Of a stretch of 14,949 bases of DNA, positions 12,877 through 14,949 are shown one piece after another. Positions within the stretch are counted from its first letter, which is position 1; each line of letters begins with the position of its first letter. This stretch comes from Eudoraea sp. (GTDB lineage Bacteria > Bacteroidota > Bacteroidia > Flavobacteriales > Flavobacteriaceae). Under the pieces are notes generated by a model. The model did not search any database, had not been told where the DNA came from, and was given only the letters and a program-made list of their open reading frames with translations. Both the position numbers and the translations under genes were made by a program. The DNA lies in contig JABDQS010000011.1 of assembly GCA_013042125.1 (NCBI GenBank), positions 1 to 14,949 of the forward strand, given 5' to 3'.

Positions 12877-14949
12877 TTAATACTGCAATCGAATTCCGAT
12901 ATAGGCTCCGAATGGATGGCCGGGTCTTAATCCTGCAGGCACTCTCGATACTGCGTAAACCTCATCCAGCATATTAATGATATTTCCGGTAATGCTGGCG
13001 TGAGAATTAAGGTGATAGGCCCCGGATACATCTAATACAAAACTAGAAGATACCAGTTCATCGGAAGGAATAGGGCCCGTTCCTGCCATCGTTCGGAATT
13101 TACCATTAAAGCGTCCACTTACATTAATATCAAAGCTGGAATGTTCCAGGGATAGCGTTGTATTGAACTGATGTTTAGAGATATAGGGTAGCTCATCCCC
13201 GGCAGTAACTTCGCCCCAGATATTTCCGGCACTATCAAAACTATTTTTAAACTCGGTATCTGTAAAGGTATAGGCAAGTGTTACGGGTAATTTTAAGGAT
13301 GGATTTCCATTGAGAAAGTCATAGTTCAAGAGAACTTCCAAACCTCTGACATCTACTTCCCCTGCATTGAATTGATCCAGGCTCCCTGTTCCGCCGGTAG
13401 CTGCCAGATCACTGCCTAGTAGGTTGCTGTAGTCATTAAAAAAGCCAATGACCTCCCCGGATAGTCCATTGAAAGTAAAACGAGATCCGAGTTCCATATT
13501 GATACTTTCCTCGGCCCTTTCACCTTCCTGACTGGTTGGAGGAGAAAATCCTTTATGCACACCTCCAAAAATGGAGAGTTTATTTAGATTATAATTGAAG
13601 CCCATTCCGGGGATCCAAACCGAGCTCTTATTTTCCCTGAGTGAGACATCGATACCAGTGCGTTCTATGTCATTGGAACCATAATTTGTTCTCCCGAGTG
13701 TAATATTCTCATAGCGCACTCCAGGTGTAAGAGTAAGGTCCTTGTATTTCAGTTTATACAAAGCAAAGGAAGCAAATGCCCGTGCATCGCTAATTCTGTT
13801 GGCATCTGTGCCCGGGGTTCCTATGGAGGTACGGTTCATTATTCCACTGGTTATTTCATAACCGTCAACCCATTGGTATCGATCTTCTTCATCGTAGTGA
13901 TATCGGAGTCCAATTTCGATATCGTGGAATGCCTGATTTCCTGTCCAGTGATAATCAAATTTTGTCTGTACACCTTTTGAAATGTACTTTCTGTTATTTG
14001 CCTTTACTGATAAAGCATCTGAGGGGCTGTCCTGCACTCCTGAAATAATCTCAAAATACGAAAGGTTATCATCCGGATCACCTAGGATGCCGGAAATTCC
14101 TCTGCGATCTCCGTTTAAGGTGACGGCATCTAGTTTATACCAGTTCCTGCTAAAACCATTATAGTACGCATTGGTGGTAATGTGAAAATGGTCACTAAAG
14201 GCCAGCAAATGAGTGGCCATGAATTGTATATGATCATTTATCATTTCATCTGCCTGAGATCCTGCATATCTCCTGTAGGGGGTAGCCTCAAAATCTGAAT
14301 CTGATAGTCCTACATAGGTTTCATTAGAATCCTCATCGGAATATTGGAATTTAAATTCCAACGATTGTGATAAGGCAGCCTCCTTTGATGTATTCACTCT
14401 GAATTTAGCCACCAGGTCATTCTTGTCAAATCCGGTGTTCCCTCCGAGGTCCAGATCCTTAAATCCATCTGAATTGAAATTCAAATATTCTACTATATAG
14501 CTAATATTTTCTTTAGAGTCGCCTATTTTGGCGTGCAGCCGGCTACTGTTGAAACTCCCATAAGACGCGGATAGAAAGGCATTGAAATCATCCGGGATCT
14601 TTGTGGATATCATATTTATGGCTCCTCCCGTGGTGAAAGGGCCGTATTGCACCTGGCTGCTTCCCTTGAGGATCTCTACAGCCTGCATTCTGGCAACAGA
14701 CGGAAAATAATAGGCAGCTGGCGCACTATAAGGAGCCGGAGCAATTAAGATCCCGTCTTCCATAAGTGTTATTTTGGCACTTCGCTCCGGAGAAGTACCT
14801 CGTAAACTTATATTTGGACGCAACCCAAAACCATCTTCTTCGTAAAAAGATACACCCGGTACTGAACGTAAAACTCTGTTTATATCGGTATAATTGAATG
14901 TGGCCAACTCCTCCGGAGATATGTAATAGGCTGAGCCTGTTCGGTTTTT
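12877..14949 (-). CDS. FecA-like TonB-dependent receptor, 5' end beyond the window
   Basis: 690 residues of an outer-membrane receptor are visible. The frame stays open through the right edge, so the signal peptide, TonB box and first part of the plug are missing. The plug remainder shows the ferric-citrate-receptor (FecA, COG4772) pattern: RSVPGVSFYEEDGFGLRPNI, then SLRGTSPERSAKITLMEDG, IAPAPYSAPAAYYFP and QVQYGPFTTGGAINMIS. A beta barrel follows to the C-terminus, which ends in Tyr (IGIRLQY) as is usual for outer-membrane barrels; the late GFSPPTSQEGERAEESINME is a barrel landmark. The likely role is ferric chelate uptake, but the FecA label covers many substrates, so this is moderate. No FecI/FecR-type regulator gene is visible on the downstream side. 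The apparent ATG-like start at 14907 is really an internal Leu codon (TTG). It is convergent with the HMG-CoA lyase gene. Confidence 0.9.
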   Translation of the reverse strand, partial: KNRTGSAYYISPEELATFNYTDINRVLRSVPGVSFYEEDGFGLRPNISLRGTSPERSAKITLMEDGILIAPAPYSAPAAYYFPSVARMQAVEILKGSSQVQYGPFTTGGAINMISTKIPDDFNAFLSASYGSFNSSRLHAKIGDSKENISYIVEYLNFNSDGFKDLDLGGNTGFDKNDLVAKFRVNTSKEAALSQSLEFKFQYSDEDSNETYVGLSDSDFEATPYRRYAGSQADEMINDHIQFMATHLLAFSDHFHITTNAYYNGFSRNWYKLDAVTLNGDRRGISGILGDPDDNLSYFEIISGVQDSPSDALSVKANNRKYISKGVQTKFDYHWTGNQAFHDIEIGLRYHYDEEDRYQWVDGYEITSGIMNRTSIGTPGTDANRISDARAFASFALYKLKYKDLTLTPGVRYENITLGRTNYGSNDIERTGIDVSLRENKSSVWIPGMGFNYNLNKLSIFGGVHKGFSPPTSQEGERAEESINMELGSRFTFNGLSGEVIGFFNDYSNLLGSDLAATGGTGSLDQFNAGEVDVRGLEVLLNYDFLNGNPSLKLPVTLAYTFTDTEFKNSFDSAGNIWGEVTAGDELPYISKHQFNTTLSLEHSSFDINVSGRFNGKFRTMAGTGPIPSDELVSSSFVLDVSGAYHLNSHASITGNIINMLDEVYAVSRVPAGLRPGHPFGAYIGIRLQY

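Noticed and set aside
12877..14907. Reading the FecA-like receptor as a complete 676-aa gene starting at 14907
   Set aside because: The start would be a TTG in the middle of the plug domain, and the frame continues open to the window edge, so the gene is truncated by the window.
1..14949. Search for CRISPR arrays, tRNA or rRNA genes, insertion-sequence ends, toxin-antitoxin or defence genes
   Set aside because: No repeated spacer pattern, tRNA-like cloverleaf, transposase or defence motif was seen on either strand; the region reads as core chromosome.

Overview
The window looks like an ordinary chromosomal stretch of a marine-type member of the Flavobacteriaceae (Bacteroidota). The reasons are the moderately AT-rich DNA, the repeated -7 promoter motif TAnnTTTG ahead of genes, almost no strong Shine-Dalgarno sites, a long (about 315 aa) NusB, a PUR/DUF3276 protein, a DUF1573 lipoprotein next to yajC, a TonB-dependent receptor with a CarboxypepD_reg-like N-terminal domain, and a flavobacterial-style HMG-CoA lyase. 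I cannot name a genus from the sequence alone.

Layout. (1) 1-540: the last codons of a rightward gene meet a leftward PUR-domain gene at a hairpin that can end transcription both ways. (2) 538-2460: a leftward ABC exporter subunit, divergent from the next group across about 170 bp that holds a promoter for each side. (3) 2463-4303: nusB, a DUF1573 lipoprotein gene and yajC, rightward, closed by a strong terminator. (4) 4329-6199: a leftward pepT-YdeI-family pair with its own promoter. (5) 6315-9744: a 952-aa TonB-dependent receptor with a UUCG-loop terminator, then a small exported helical protein. (6) 9796-11280: pyrD, tail to tail with an exported Dabb-domain gene; the two share the bases TTAA as overlapping stop codons. 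(7) 11303-12867: a LysE/RhtB-type exporter and an HMG-CoA lyase, each with its own -7 motif. (8) 12877-14949: a leftward FecA-like TonB-dependent receptor whose 5' end lies beyond the window.

The genes are mainly housekeeping: transcription (NusB), protein export (YajC), pyrimidine synthesis (PyrD), peptide and leucine breakdown (PepT, HMG-CoA lyase), and envelope uptake or efflux (two TonB receptors, ABC exporter, LysE). Most transcription units are one to three genes long. Several upstream non-ATG start codons overlap or precede the promoter, and I corrected those starts (ABC exporter, pyrD, HMG-CoA lyase, YdeI-family gene).

I found no tRNA, rRNA, CRISPR array, insertion sequence, phage gene or defence cassette, and no stretch over 300 bp without a gene (the longest is about 160 bp, 6155-6314). 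I see no convincing new multi-gene system. The points most worth a second look are the Glu-to-Asp change at the ABC exporter's catalytic position, the variant active-site motifs of the HMG-CoA lyase, and the two convergent gene pairs with no room for a terminator.
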